Made by a program: the position numbers and the translations under genes | DNA from: Acidimicrobiia bacterium | GTDB lineage: Bacteria; Actinomycetota; Acidimicrobiia; Acidimicrobiales; Aldehydirespiratoraceae | Assembly (NCBI GenBank): GCA_022819505.1 | Contig: JAJEHD010000010.1 | Span: 1 to 64,000 of the forward strand | Length of the DNA: 64,000 nt | Direction of reading: 5' to 3' | Notes under the pieces: model-generated | Databases searched by the model: none | What the model was told of the DNA's origin: nothing | What the model saw: only the letters and a program-made list of their open reading frames with translations | Part shown: piece after piece, positions 23,761 to 32,515 of the stretch | Layout of the letters: every line of letters starts with the position of its first letter | Position numbering within the stretch: position 1 is the first letter of the stretch

Positions 23761-24996
23761 ATGGCGGCTGACTTCGATCCTTCGGTGTTCATCGGGACGA
23801 TGTTCAACCGGCGTACGGCGCAGCGGAACCATGCCGCCAGGTGGGTCGCGTGGGACCAGTTTCACCTGCCGGAGGTGTTCGTCGGGCTTGAGGTCGAGTT
23901 GGATGCGATCCACAACGGGGTCATGGTCGAGGACAAGTCACCTATGACGAAGTACTCGTTCGCAGGACCCGACGCGACAGGCTTCCTCGATCACCTGCTG
24001 CCGAGGGATGCGTCCAAGATCGAGTTGAATCACCTCTATTACACGCCATGGTGCGACGAGAACGGGAAGCTGATCGACGAGCATCCAGTGTTCCGGCTCG
24101 ATGACGGGAGCTATGTCAACAGCGGCAATCCGATGACGCTGTGGTTCGAACGGCATCGCGGCAGCTTCGATGTCGAGATCGAGGACATTTCCGACAAGTT
24201 CGGGGTTCTGGCCATGCAGGGCCCGAAGTCGCTGGGGGTCCTCGAAGCACTGATCCCGGGCGAGGACTGGCAGAGCCTTCGCTTCGCCCGGGGCCGCAGG
24301 GCAACGCTTCCCGGCGGGGCTGAAATCTACGTATGGCGGGTGGGCTTCACCGGCCAGTCCGGTTACGAGTTCTGGGTGCCGAAGGGAGTCGCGCTGGAGG
24401 TCTACGACGCGATCATGGCCGCAGGCGAGCCCCACGGCATCGTTCCGTGCGGCCACAATGCCCAGAACATCGCTCGGGTCGAAGCGGGAATCCTCATGCC
24501 GGGACTCGAATACATGACGGCGGGACCCGACGCCCTGGTCGCTGCCTACGAGAGCACCGACACTGAGGCACTGTCGTCGCCGCTCGAGCTCAATCTCGGC
24601 CGGTTCATCGACTTCGACAAGCCCACCGACTTCGTTGGCCGCCAGGCGCTGCTCGAAGAACACCGGCGGGGACCGGCCCGAACGCTGATGGGCCTGGAGA
24701 TCAACTGGCATGACATCGTCTCGCTCTATGACAGCATCGGAGCCCCACCGGAGATCTCACGCCGCATCAGCTGGACCCGCTACCCGATATCGCACCAAGG
24801 CCACCACATCGGACACGCCAGCAGCGTCTGCTGGAGCCCGATGCTGCGCAAGATGATCGGCCTAGCTCAGATCAAGACCGACCTGGCCCAGCCCGGCACC
24901 ACCCTGTCCATGCAATGGCACGCAGAGAACGAACCGGGAGACATCGGCGTCACCGTCGTTGACCTCCCCTTCATCGATGACAAGCGCAGAGGCTGA
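23761..24996 (+). CDS. GcvT-family folate-dependent aminomethyltransferase or demethylase
   Basis: A 411-residue GcvT-fold protein. The family pattern is seen in YSFAGPDATGFLDHLLPRD, GVLAMQGPKSLGVLEAL, WRVGFTGQSGYEFWVPKG and ARVEAGILMPGLEYM, followed by the typical C-terminal part (FVGRQALLEEHRR, GHASSVCWSPML). Such enzymes move a one-carbon unit from an N- or S-methyl or aminomethyl donor to tetrahydrofolate; glycine cleavage T, DMSP demethylase DmdA and LigM are examples. It is not close enough to DmdA to say so, but the DddP-like gene next door makes an organic sulfur or methylated substrate plausible. GGGAGG is 12 bases before ATG 23761. Confidence 0.8.
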   Translation: MAADFDPSVFIGTMFNRRTAQRNHAARWVAWDQFHLPEVFVGLEVELDAIHNGVMVEDKSPMTKYSFAGPDATGFLDHLLPRDASKIELNHLYYTPWCDENGKLIDEHPVFRLDDGSYVNSGNPMTLWFERHRGSFDVEIEDISDKFGVLAMQGPKSLGVLEALIPGEDWQSLRFARGRRATLPGGAEIYVWRVGFTGQSGYEFWVPKGVALEVYDAIMAAGEPHGIVPCGHNAQNIARVEAGILMPGLEYMTAGPDALVAAYESTDTEALSSPLELNLGRFIDFDKPTDFVGRQALLEEHRRGPARTLMGLEINWHDIVSLYDSIGAPPEISRRISWTRYPISHQGHHIGHASSVCWSPMLRKMIGLAQIKTDLAQPGTTLSMQWHAENEPGDIGVTVVDLPFIDDKRRG

Positions 24997-25080
24997 TCGT
25001 TCGGCTACGCGCCTATGAGGAGCGCGACGGCGAGCCACTGCGACCGAGACCACTGACCGCGGCGCATCAACGGTTACTGC

Positions 25081-26310
25081 CTAGGCCAGCAGCTCCGTCT
25101 CGAAGTCGAACACGCCGACCAGTTCGCAGCCCGACTGAGTGATGCGGACCATCTCCTCCAGCTTGACGCCCTCGTGGCCGCCGGGCTCGCCGATGTAGCT
25201 CTCGACGCACACGGTCATGTCCGGCTCCAGCACGGCGTCGTATCCCAGGTCGTCGAACCACTTGCGGGGCACCAGCTGCGGGTACTCGTTGCACAGGCCG
25301 ATCCCGTGGATCACCGCCTCGCACTCCAGGGGCTCGTAGCGGTCCGGGATCCGCCACGACCGCTCGGCCAGCTCCCGCATGGTCAGACCGGGACGCAGGA
25401 GCCCCATGTTGTGATGGACCTGCTCGTAGGCCAGGCCGTAGAGCGTCCTCTGCTCGCCGGTCGGTCTTGCCGGATGGCACAGCCAGGTGCGCGACATATC
25501 GCAGCTGTAGCCGTGGGGGCCGACCATGTCGGTGTCGAGGGCCAGCAGCTCGCCCGCCTGGACCTGACGATTGCTGGCCTCGGTGTACCAGGGATTGGTG
25601 CGCGGGCCGGACACCACCATGCGGCTCTCGGTGTAGTCGCCGTCGAGGGCGACGTTCACGCCCATCAGGATCGCCCACAGTTCGTTCTCGGTGGCACCCG
25701 GTCGGGTGGCGTCGCGCATCTGAGCGAGTGCCGAGGTGCAGATGACCGCGGCGTGACGCTGGGCCACCTGCTCGTCGACCGTCTTGATGCGGCGGGCGTA
25801 CTCCACCAGGTCCTGGCCGAAGGACACCTCGATCCCGTGAGCCTCCAGAGCCCGCCTCGGGTCGCCATCGAGCCGGTCGACGGCCAGCCGGCGGTTGCCG
25901 CAGCGCTCCCCGACCTCGTCGGCCAGCTCCGCGGCCCAGGCCGCAATGACCTCCTGGCGCCGCGAGCCCGAGATGTGGAAGATCCACATCTTGGCCGGCC
26001 GGGACTCCGCAACCGTGGGCAGGTGCTCGGAGAGGTGCTCGCAGTGGACGAAGTCGAACACCACCGCCCCGCCCTCGGCCGGCACTACGCAGTAACGCGA
26101 CGAGTTGTGCATGGCCCACACCTGCATGTTGCGGGTGCCGGTGGCGTAGCGCACGTTGATCGGGTCGTACAGCAGCATCCCCCCGATGTCGCGCTCGGCC
26201 ATCTCGGCCTGCAGACGGCCGAGGCGTTCCAGTGCCATCCGCTCCACATCCACCTCGGGCAACTCGGCCAGCCTGCGGCGAGCCGAGTCCAGATCGAGCG
26301 TCACTGCCAT
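25081..26310 (-). CDS. DddP-like M24 metalloprotein
   Basis: A 409-residue creatinase/prolidase-fold protein that resembles the DMSP lyase DddP rather than a peptidase: YDPINVRYATGTRNMQVW, ESRMVVSGPRTNPW, MSRTWLC and VIHGIGLC match it well. The six metal ligands are all present (Asp259, Asp261, Asp271, His335, Glu370, Glu385), each exactly 36 less than the DddP numbers I recall. The catalytic Asp377 of DddP aligns with Asn341 here, so lyase activity is doubtful. AGGAGG precedes ATG 26310. Convergent with the GcvT-family gene. Confidence 0.75.
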   Translation of the reverse strand: MAVTLDLDSARRRLAELPEVDVERMALERLGRLQAEMAERDIGGMLLYDPINVRYATGTRNMQVWAMHNSSRYCVVPAEGGAVVFDFVHCEHLSEHLPTVAESRPAKMWIFHISGSRRQEVIAAWAAELADEVGERCGNRRLAVDRLDGDPRRALEAHGIEVSFGQDLVEYARRIKTVDEQVAQRHAAVICTSALAQMRDATRPGATENELWAILMGVNVALDGDYTESRMVVSGPRTNPWYTEASNRQVQAGELLALDTDMVGPHGYSCDMSRTWLCHPARPTGEQRTLYGLAYEQVHHNMGLLRPGLTMRELAERSWRIPDRYEPLECEAVIHGIGLCNEYPQLVPRKWFDDLGYDAVLEPDMTVCVESYIGEPGGHEGVKLEEMVRITQSGCELVGVFDFETELLA

Positions 26311-26467
26311 GATCTCGCAGCCTCCTGTGATCGGGCCCGTACGAGTCCGTCCCCGTCGCGGCCGCGAGAGAGTGCCCGCGGCGAGAGCACATTGCAAGCG
26401 GCGTCTCCTCGGCGGCTGATACGACCCGAGCCGCAATTGTCGCACTACATTGTGCATTGCGAAGCAG

Positions 26468-26473
26468 TATGCT
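26468..26473 (+). promoter_or_regulatory. -10 box of the MazEF leaderless promoter
   Basis: TATGCT lies 6 nt before ATG 26480. A small dyad GCAC/GTGC just upstream (26441-26454) may be the antitoxin operator. Confidence 0.55.
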
Positions 26474-26479
26474 GTTTGT

Positions 26480-26728
26480 ATGGCACAACTCATTGCGAGG
26501 GTGGACGACGATCTGATGGCCGAGTTGGACTCGATTGTGGCCAGTGGCGAGGCAGAGTCCCGCTCCGACGCCGTGCGGCGAGCTCTCGAGGCGATGATCG
26601 ACCAGCGTCGGCGCCGCCTCGTCGGAGAAGCCATTGCGGAGGGCTACCGCCGGGTGCCCGAGACCGACGAGGAACTCGGCTGGGCCATCGAGAGCACCCG
26701 TTCCATGATCGCGGAGGAGCCCTGGTAG
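26480..26728 (+). CDS. Ribbon-helix-helix antitoxin (MazE-type partner)
   Basis: An 82-residue RHH antitoxin. MAQLIARVDDDLMAELDSIV is the strand and first helix, and SRSDAVRRALEAMIDQRR the second. The C-terminal tail (GYRRVPETDEELGWA) is the usual toxin-binding extension. The next gene, MazF-like, starts 2 bp after its stop. The leaderless promoter and the small dyad suit autoregulation. Start ATG 26480 is chosen over the longer frame from 26450. Confidence 0.88.
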   Translation: MAQLIARVDDDLMAELDSIVASGEAESRSDAVRRALEAMIDQRRRRLVGEAIAEGYRRVPETDEELGWAIESTRSMIAEEPW

Positions 26729-26730
26729 CG

Positions 26731-27042
26731 GTGGTGTCGATCGCTCAGGGCGACATCTGGTGGGCTGAGAGCGAACTGGGGCGCCGGCCCGTGCTGGTCG
26801 TGACCCGCAACGAAGCGATCCCTGTGCTGAACAAGGTCGTTGTCGCCCCGATCACCCGCACTGTACGGGGAATACCGACAGAGGTGCCCCTCGACGCCGG
26901 CAGCGGCCTGCCTGATCGCAGCGCGGCGTCGTTCGACAATCTTCGAGTCGTCGTCAAGTCGCATCTCACCGAGCGAGCCGGCTCCATCTCTCACCGGCGC
27001 GCCGAGATCTGCGCCGCTCTGGCCGCCATGGCCGACTGCTGA
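26731..27042 (+). CDS. mazF: MazF/PemK-family endoribonuclease toxin
   Basis: A 103-residue MazF-type toxin with QGDIWWAES, RRPVLVVTRN, VVVAPITRTVRGIPTEVPLD and SAASFDNLRVV, the standard order of the CcdB/PemK barrel. It cleaves mRNA at short sequence motifs, and its specificity cannot be told from the sequence. It is co-transcribed with the RHH antitoxin. GTG 26731 follows the antitoxin stop directly; GGAGG in the antitoxin end is somewhat far. The frame continues open for more than 1.5 kb upstream, but this is the antisense shadow of the DddP-like gene. Confidence 0.9.
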   Translation: MVSIAQGDIWWAESELGRRPVLVVTRNEAIPVLNKVVVAPITRTVRGIPTEVPLDAGSGLPDRSAASFDNLRVVVKSHLTERAGSISHRRAEICAALAAMADC

Positions 27043-27178
27043 GCGTTCGCGGAGCCGCAGGCAGCGCCTCGGGGCGTGCTGGCCCTCGTGGCCTGCGAGC
27101 ACTACGGTCAGTGCCGCTAGCACAGGACGCACGGCGAAGCGCGTGCTTGGCCGGGTGAACCGGCGCCACGGAGCAATC

Positions 27179-28333
27179 GTGATCATCCTCGCGAACGGCA
27201 AGACGAACGAGGTTGCCCAGCGGACCGACGCCGACGGCGCTCTGTGGGTGCGCCTCGGCGAGCTCCCCGCGGCCACCGGCTGGCAGATGAAGCCGCAGGG
27301 CGCATGCCTCGGCGAGCTTTGCGTGCCGCTGCCGGAGAGCCAGCGCGGCGAGTGGATCGCCGACGCCGACGACTGGGTGTGGCTCAACTACTCGGAGTTC
27401 GCCGACATGCTGGGCCAGAAGTACGTGCGCGACGGCGACGTGTGGAGCCTCGGCTCGATACCCGAGGTCCGTCGCATGGGGCTGGAGTCCGCAGTCGCCC
27501 CCGACTTCGAGGTGACCGACCGCAACGGCGACACGCTGCGGCTGTCGGACTTCCGCGGCCACAAGGTGGTGCTGTTCACCTGGTCATCCTGGTGAGGCTG
27601 CCGCTTCAGCCTGCCGGTCTGGCAGGAGCTGTACGAGTCGATCGGTCCGGACCGGTTCGAGCTCATCAGCGTGGCCCAGGACTCGGGAGGCCCCGGCGCG
27701 GTGGACAAGTGGTTCGACCGGGCCAAGCCGACCTACCGGTGCGTCGTAGACCCGACGCATGAGATCAGTTCCCTGTTCGGCTGGGTGAACGTGCCGTCGG
27801 CCGCCTGGATCGACGAGAACGGGAAGATCGTCCGCAGCAACGAAGGGGTATACCCGGCTGAGACCACCGTCGGGTTCGGCCTGGGCAAGGTCCGCCTGGG
27901 CGACGACTCGTTCGCCGAGGCGACCCGCGACTGGATTGAGCGGGGAGCCGACAGCGAGCACGTGTGGTCGAGCCGGGAGCTGGCCGAGCGGCTCAAGCCC
28001 GTCGACGACGACAGGCTGCTGGCCGAGGCGACGTTCAAGCTGGCGCTGCACTTCGAGGCGGTGGGCGACAGCGAGCGGGCCTTGAAGCACTTCGCCGCGG
28101 CGCAGGACCTGGCCCCCGACAACTGGAACTACCAGCGGCAGGGCTGGACCCACAAGGGCACGGCCTATGCCACCTTGCAGATACTGAGGCGGACCAGCGA
28201 CATGCGCAAGAACACCGACAAGAGCTTCTACGACCCCACCGAACTGCCCGGCGAGAACTTCCGCCGGTTCACCGAGCCCGAGTGGTTCTGGACGCCCGCC
28301 GTCCGCCGAGTCAAGCAGCTGCTCCGCCGCTGA
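27179..28333 (+). CDS. Redoxin-type selenoprotein (in-frame UGA = selenocysteine 139)
   Basis: A single frame of 384 residues, interrupted only by UGA 27593-27595. An N-terminal domain (1-100, with CLGELC at 43-48) is followed by a redoxin/AhpC-TSA-like fold: VAPDFEVTDRNGDTL, DFRGHKVVLFTWSSW, then residue 139, then GCRFSLPVWQELY. Relatives have WCGCR here, so the UGA replaces the first redox cysteine. The frame and the fold resume at once (FELISVAQDSGG, VPSAAWIDENGKIV), and a TPR-like helical tail follows (about 285-350). A GGUC-loop hairpin follows the UGA. GTG 27179 has GGAG 5 bases upstream. Thiol-dependent peroxide or disulfide chemistry is likely. Confidence 0.8.
27610..27626 (+). other. 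Candidate bacterial SECIS hairpin
   Basis: CCTGCC-GGTCT-GGCAGG is a perfect 6-bp stem with a loop starting GGUC, the SelB-contact loop of the E. coli fdhF SECIS as I recall it. The loop begins 21 nt after the UGA, within the usual range for bacterial SECIS elements. It is embedded in coding sequence (LPVWQE). Confidence 0.7.
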
Positions 28334-28396
28334 CTCACACGACGCGTCGAGTCTCCTCCCCTGTCTGGACTGGTTCAGGCGCTCCCGACCAGCCGT

Positions 28397-28402
28397 TACG
28401 GT
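28397..28402 (+). promoter_or_regulatory. -10 box of a leaderless promoter
   Basis: TACGGT lies 6 nt before ATG 28409; no ribosome-binding site. Confidence 0.5.
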
Positions 28403-28408
28403 GGGCAC

Positions 28409-29278
28409 ATGACATCAGGTGACCGGGCTTCGGCCCCGACGCCGGAGAGTCCGCTGACCCGGGTCGACATCGGCGAGGTCGCGCTGGCCACCCGGGTGCT
28501 GCCGGGCAGCAGTGGGCAGGTGCTGCTGTTCATCCACGGCTCCCTCGACGATCACCACACCTGGCTGCCGTTGACCCGGGCTCTGGCCGGGACCGGTCAC
28601 ACCATGGTGGTGTACGACCGCAGGGGCCACAGCGCCAGCACCGACATCGCCGGCCAGGGGACCATCCACCAGGACGCCGACGACGCGGCCAACCTGATCG
28701 AGCGGCTCGATTTGGGACGGGTGCACGTCGTGGGGCATTCCTACGGGGCCGGCACGGCGGTCCTGCTGGCAACCAAGTACCCGCACCTGGTCTCGTCGCT
28801 GTACCTGCACGAACCACCGGCGTTCGCCCTTCTCGCCGGCCGCCCCGAACTGGAGGAGTTGAGGGAGCAGACCGGGGCCGTGGCGCGGGAATCGGTGGCC
28901 CTGCTGGACGCCGGCCGCATCGAGGAGGGCACCGCCTACTTCGTGGAGGAGATGGCCTTCGGCGCCGGCAGCTGGACCGATCTGTTCGACGACCAGGCCC
29001 GGGCCATCATGATGGCCAACTCCGACACCTGGCTGGACCAGTCACGGGACCCCGAGCGACTGGCGCTGGACGTGACCGCCCTCAACGCCTTCGACGGGCC
29101 GGTCACGTTCTCGGCGGGGAGCCGGACGCTGCCCGCATTCACGGCCGCCACCACCGAGATGCTGAGGCTCGTGCCGGGGGCCTCCGGCGCCACCATCGAG
29201 GGCGCCGGCCACGGCGCCCCCACCTCCCACCCCGAGGAGCTGGCTGCGGCCATCCGCCGCCACCTCGACTCGGCCTAG
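28409..29278 (+). CDS. Alpha/beta hydrolase
   Basis: A 289-residue alpha/beta-hydrolase-fold protein. The oxyanion region is LLFIHGSLDDHHTW and the strand VVYDRRGHSAS is typical. The nucleophile elbow is GHSYGAG (Ser at about 112), and the general histidine is in GAGHGAPTSHPEE near the C-terminus. It could be a lipase, esterase, haloperoxidase-like or C-C hydrolase; the substrate is not predictable. It follows the selenoprotein gene by 75 bp but has its own leaderless promoter, so it need not be co-expressed. Confidence 0.85.
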   Translation: MTSGDRASAPTPESPLTRVDIGEVALATRVLPGSSGQVLLFIHGSLDDHHTWLPLTRALAGTGHTMVVYDRRGHSASTDIAGQGTIHQDADDAANLIERLDLGRVHVVGHSYGAGTAVLLATKYPHLVSSLYLHEPPAFALLAGRPELEELREQTGAVARESVALLDAGRIEEGTAYFVEEMAFGAGSWTDLFDDQARAIMMANSDTWLDQSRDPERLALDVTALNAFDGPVTFSAGSRTLPAFTAATTEMLRLVPGASGATIEGAGHGAPTSHPEELAAAIRRHLDSA

Positions 29279-29318
29279 CCAGCCATCCCCCGCGCCCCGC
29301 CCGCGGGCCGCCTACCGG

Positions 29319-30665
29319 TCAGAACGGCTGGATGGTGTGGTGGTGGGTCATGGCCGAACCGGCCGGACCCAGCAGCATGTGGGCCCGCAGGTTCCGCTTG
29401 TGGAACAGCCGGACCAGTTCGGCGTCGTGGCGTCCGGCGGTGTCGGCCAGCACGAAGGCCTCCAGCTTGGCCTCGCCGTCGCGCCAGTCGTGGGGCCGGG
29501 CGCCTAGCAGTCGCTCCAGGTCGTCGAGGTCGGCCTGCTCGACCGCGTCGCCGATCTCGTCACGCCGCTGGAGGTGACGGGCCAGCCGGAACAGGATGCG
29601 CAACTCGTGGCGCACGAACGGATCGTCGGTGGAGATCGACCGCAGCGCCCGCACCAGGTGCCCGTGGCCCACATCGGCGGTCGAGAAGCGGGGCTCGGGC
29701 GTCTCGGTGGTGGGCAGGTCGATGCCGAGGTGCTCGGCCCAGGCCTCGGTGGCGAACAGGTTGGTCTCGCAGCACCACTGGAGATTGGTCATCAGATCGG
29801 AGGCGGGCGAGGGGTCGCGCAGGGCGTGGCTGTAGGCCAGCTGGTTCGAGAGCGTGAAGGCGAGGTGGTGCCAGCGGATGGCGTCCAGGTCGACGGGGGC
29901 TCCCGACAGCTCCTCGTAGCGGGCGTAGAGCGTGCGCATGTCGCCGTAGCCGACGATGGTGTCGCGCATGCGCCAGGCCGCCAGGTCCATCATGGGGTCG
30001 CCGATGTGGCCCAGCTCGAGGTCCAGCACGGCCACGATCCTGCCGCCGGCGTGGTGGAACTGGCCCGAGTCCCACACGACCGGCCCCTCCCGGCCGGCAG
30101 TGTCGATCGGGTTGCGGCGCAGCCAACCCAGGCAGAACTCCAAGAACGGGTCGGGATGCCTATTCAGGGAGCGGTAGTGCTCCTCGTATCGGCGCAGGCC
30201 GATCAGCCCGGCCTCGGAAGGGTCCACGGCCCGCCGGATCCCGGCCGCGGCGAACGGCTCCAGGGGCAGAGCGTGAAGCCGGACCAGGATGGCGAGATAG
30301 TCGTCGACGGCCGCGGCCCGCTCGTCGTCGCTGGCGTCGCCGAAATGCTCGTCGCCGCCGACGCGGTCCATCACGTAGGCCATGGGCTCGTCGATCCATC
30401 CCCGCACCGTCGCCACCGGGATGCCGTGCTCGCCCAGCAGACGCTGGAACGTCATCTCGTGCTCCAGCGGGAAGATGAGCGGCATGTCGGTGCGGTCGCC
30501 GCGCACCACGAGCTCGTGGCGGGTGCCGTCGCGGTCGACGGTCGCGAACCACACCGGCCGCCAGCGGGTCTGGCGGGCCAGGTCGACGACCGTACCGCCG
30601 AAGTCCCGCTCGAACCAGCGAACGATGTTGCTGTCGGCGGCGGCCAGCGACTCCGGGCTCATCAT
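29319..30665 (-). CDS. Phosphotransferase-family (APH-like) protein
   Basis: A 448-residue aminoglycoside-phosphotransferase-fold protein of the kind linked to acyl-CoA metabolism. The N-lobe has HELVVRGDR and the C-lobe AVLDLELGHIGDPMMDLA, the DFG-equivalent metal site. The usual catalytic loop HGDFxxxN is changed: VVWDSGQFHHAGG keeps the aspartate, but the preceding HG and the following Asn are not in place, so activity may be altered. The long C-terminal tail (about 310-448) is helical. GGGAGAGG lies before ATG 30665; a second ATG follows immediately. Confidence 0.8.
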   Translation of the reverse strand: MMSPESLAAADSNIVRWFERDFGGTVVDLARQTRWRPVWFATVDRDGTRHELVVRGDRTDMPLIFPLEHEMTFQRLLGEHGIPVATVRGWIDEPMAYVMDRVGGDEHFGDASDDERAAAVDDYLAILVRLHALPLEPFAAAGIRRAVDPSEAGLIGLRRYEEHYRSLNRHPDPFLEFCLGWLRRNPIDTAGREGPVVWDSGQFHHAGGRIVAVLDLELGHIGDPMMDLAAWRMRDTIVGYGDMRTLYARYEELSGAPVDLDAIRWHHLAFTLSNQLAYSHALRDPSPASDLMTNLQWCCETNLFATEAWAEHLGIDLPTTETPEPRFSTADVGHGHLVRALRSISTDDPFVRHELRILFRLARHLQRRDEIGDAVEQADLDDLERLLGARPHDWRDGEAKLEAFVLADTAGRHDAELVRLFHKRNLRAHMLLGPAGSAMTHHHTIQPF

Positions 30666-30793
30666 GGCGCTACGCCTCTCCCCTGTCCGCTCCGGTGTCC
30701 TCGGGCCCGCTCGAGCCGCCACCGTCCCTTTCGACGGCAGGCCCATTGTGGTCTAGGTTCGCGGCTCCCCCATCGGTTCGCCAAGGAGGAATG

Positions 30794-31840
30794 ATGAGGT
30801 TCAGTTTCGTAACCCTGCCCGACTACCCGCTGCAGGAGTCCCTCGAGCACATCAAGACGGCCGACGAGCTCGGCTTCTACGGGTGCTACGCCGCCGACGA
30901 GACCTGGCACAAGGACCTCTATGTGCTGTTCGCGGCGGCGGCATCGCAGACCGGCCAGATCCGCATGGGCCCGAGCCTGGCCCCGATCGCGCTGCGGGAG
31001 CCGACCCTGGTCGCCCAGGCGGTGGCCACCCTCGACGAGCTGACCGGCGGCCGGGCCGAGTGCGTCATCTCCAGCGGGAACTTCAGCCTGCTGGCCCAGT
31101 ACGCCACCGACTGGACCGGCATCAAGCCACTGTCGCGGGTGAAGGAGGCCCATCAGGTGATGCGCACCTTCCTCGACGAGGGCGCGCTGACCTTCGAGGG
31201 CGAGTTCTTCAACTACGCCGGGCTGTTCACCTTCGCCCGCCCGGCGCAGGAGCATCTGCCGCTGCTGATCGGGGCGCTGCGGGGACCGAAGTCGTTCCAG
31301 GCCGCCGGCGAGCTGTCCGACGGCACCCACGCCTTCGCCCAGTACTCCCGGGAGGCGTGCGACTACATGGTGGACAACCTGCGGATCGGCGCCGAGCGGG
31401 CCGGCAAGAACTGGCAGGACCTCGACATCGCGGTGTGGAACGTGTTCGCCATCGGGCCCGACTCGGCCAAGGCCAAGCAGGCGGCCCAGACCATCGGGGC
31501 GTTCTACATCCCGGCCATGGCGGTGGAGCAGATGGAGCGCCACGGCGTGTCGCAGTCCGACGTGCAGCCCATCCTCGACGCCTTCGGCGACGGCGACGTG
31601 CAGGGGGCCATCGACAACATGACCGTCGACATTGCCGAGAAGCTCTCGGTGGCCGGCACCCCCGAAGAGGTGGTCGAGAAGATCAAGTCCGACATCGAGC
31701 CCAGCGGCGTGAACCACTTCATCGCCTGCATCACTGACTCGTTCCTGCTCAACGCCTTCACCGGCCGCGACATCGAGGTCCCCGACGTGCAGGGCCAGCT
31801 CCAGCTAATCCACGACGAGGTAATGCCCGCCTTCACCTGA
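30794..31840 (+). CDS. LLM-class F420-type oxidoreductase
   Basis: A 348-residue luciferase-like monooxygenase-fold protein: SFVTLPDYPLQESLEHIKTADELGF, RMGPSLAPIALREPTLVAQAVATLDELTGGR, PLLIGALRGPK and SVAGTPEEVVEKIKSDIEP. This class uses F420 or flavin; the sequence is closest in layout to actinobacterial F420-dependent enzymes related to methylene-H4MPT reductase. AGGAGG is 4 bases before ATG 30794; the ATG at 30791 is too close to it. It is divergent from the phosphotransferase gene, sharing a 125-bp promoter region. Confidence 0.85.
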   Translation: MRFSFVTLPDYPLQESLEHIKTADELGFYGCYAADETWHKDLYVLFAAAASQTGQIRMGPSLAPIALREPTLVAQAVATLDELTGGRAECVISSGNFSLLAQYATDWTGIKPLSRVKEAHQVMRTFLDEGALTFEGEFFNYAGLFTFARPAQEHLPLLIGALRGPKSFQAAGELSDGTHAFAQYSREACDYMVDNLRIGAERAGKNWQDLDIAVWNVFAIGPDSAKAKQAAQTIGAFYIPAMAVEQMERHGVSQSDVQPILDAFGDGDVQGAIDNMTVDIAEKLSVAGTPEEVVEKIKSDIEPSGVNHFIACITDSFLLNAFTGRDIEVPDVQGQLQLIHDEVMPAFT

Positions 31841-31930
31841 CCCGCGACCGAACTGCTTCGTCGGTGTGGGATGTCGCACCTGCTCGCTACTGTCAGGCAT
31901 GATGTCTAGGAGCAACGAGGAGGGGCCCAG

Positions 31931-32515
31931 ATGACTCTGAGCGATCTCTCAAGGCACGGCATGGAGGCGCCCCCTGGAGACGAGCGGCTCTCGGAGGCGA
32001 TCGTCTACGTCGCAGGACGACTCGCCGACGACCCGGTGGCACGCGGAGCGGTCAAACTGAACAAGATCCTGTGGTGGGCGGACTTCGAGAGCTTCCGCGA
32101 GCGCGGCCGTTCCGTCACCGGTGCCGTGTACCAGAAGATTGCCGAGGGTCCTGCACCCGTCCGACTGCTGCCCACACGCACGAAACTGCTGCAGTCCGGT
32201 GCCGTTGAGATGAAGAAGCGGGACAGCGGCGTCCGCGGCAGTCCCGAGCAGGTGCTACACGCGCTTCGCGACCCCGAGCCAGTCTTCGACGATGACGACC
32301 TTTCTTATCTGGACTCGGCTCTCAGCAAGTTCCACGGGATGACCGGCAAGCAGTGCAGTGACTTCTCTCACTGCGCCTCAGCAGGATGGCAGACCGTTGG
32401 CGAGAAGGAGATCATTCCCTACGAGACTGCGTTCGTTGATACCCGGCCTCTGACCGAATCGGAACGCGCCTGGGGCCGGTCAGTGGCGGTCGCCGCTGGA
32501 TACATCCCCGAGTGA
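31931..32515 (+). CDS. Panacea-domain (SocA-like, DUF4065) antitoxin
   Basis: A 194-residue Panacea-domain protein. The signature RGAVKLNKILWWADFESFRERGRSVTG with YQKIAEGPAPVRLLP is the core of the domain, in which many PanA antitoxins are known. The second half (DDDDLSYLDSALSKFHGMTG, ...SHCASAGWQ) fits as well. GAGGAGGGG stands before ATG 31931. It overlaps the next gene (GTG/TGA), so the two are coupled. Panacea antitoxins neutralise many unrelated toxins, so the partner is the candidate toxin. Confidence 0.82.
   Translation: MTLSDLSRHGMEAPPGDERLSEAIVYVAGRLADDPVARGAVKLNKILWWADFESFRERGRSVTGAVYQKIAEGPAPVRLLPTRTKLLQSGAVEMKKRDSGVRGSPEQVLHALRDPEPVFDDDDLSYLDSALSKFHGMTGKQCSDFSHCASAGWQTVGEKEIIPYETAFVDTRPLTESERAWGRSVAVAAGYIPE

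Noticed and set aside
23761..24996. DMSP demethylase DmdA
   Set aside because: The GcvT fold is clear, but the sequence does not match DmdA well enough; only the family is called.
25174..26730. Long plus-strand ORF running into mazF
   Set aside because: It is the antisense shadow of the DddP-like gene; MazF homology begins only at 26731.
27593..27595. UGA read as an ordinary stop giving two genes (26840-27595 and 27671-28333)
   Set aside because: One redoxin fold spans the UGA, residues match immediately on both sides, and a SECIS-like hairpin follows; a nonsense mutation or sequencing error remains possible and is stated in the finding.
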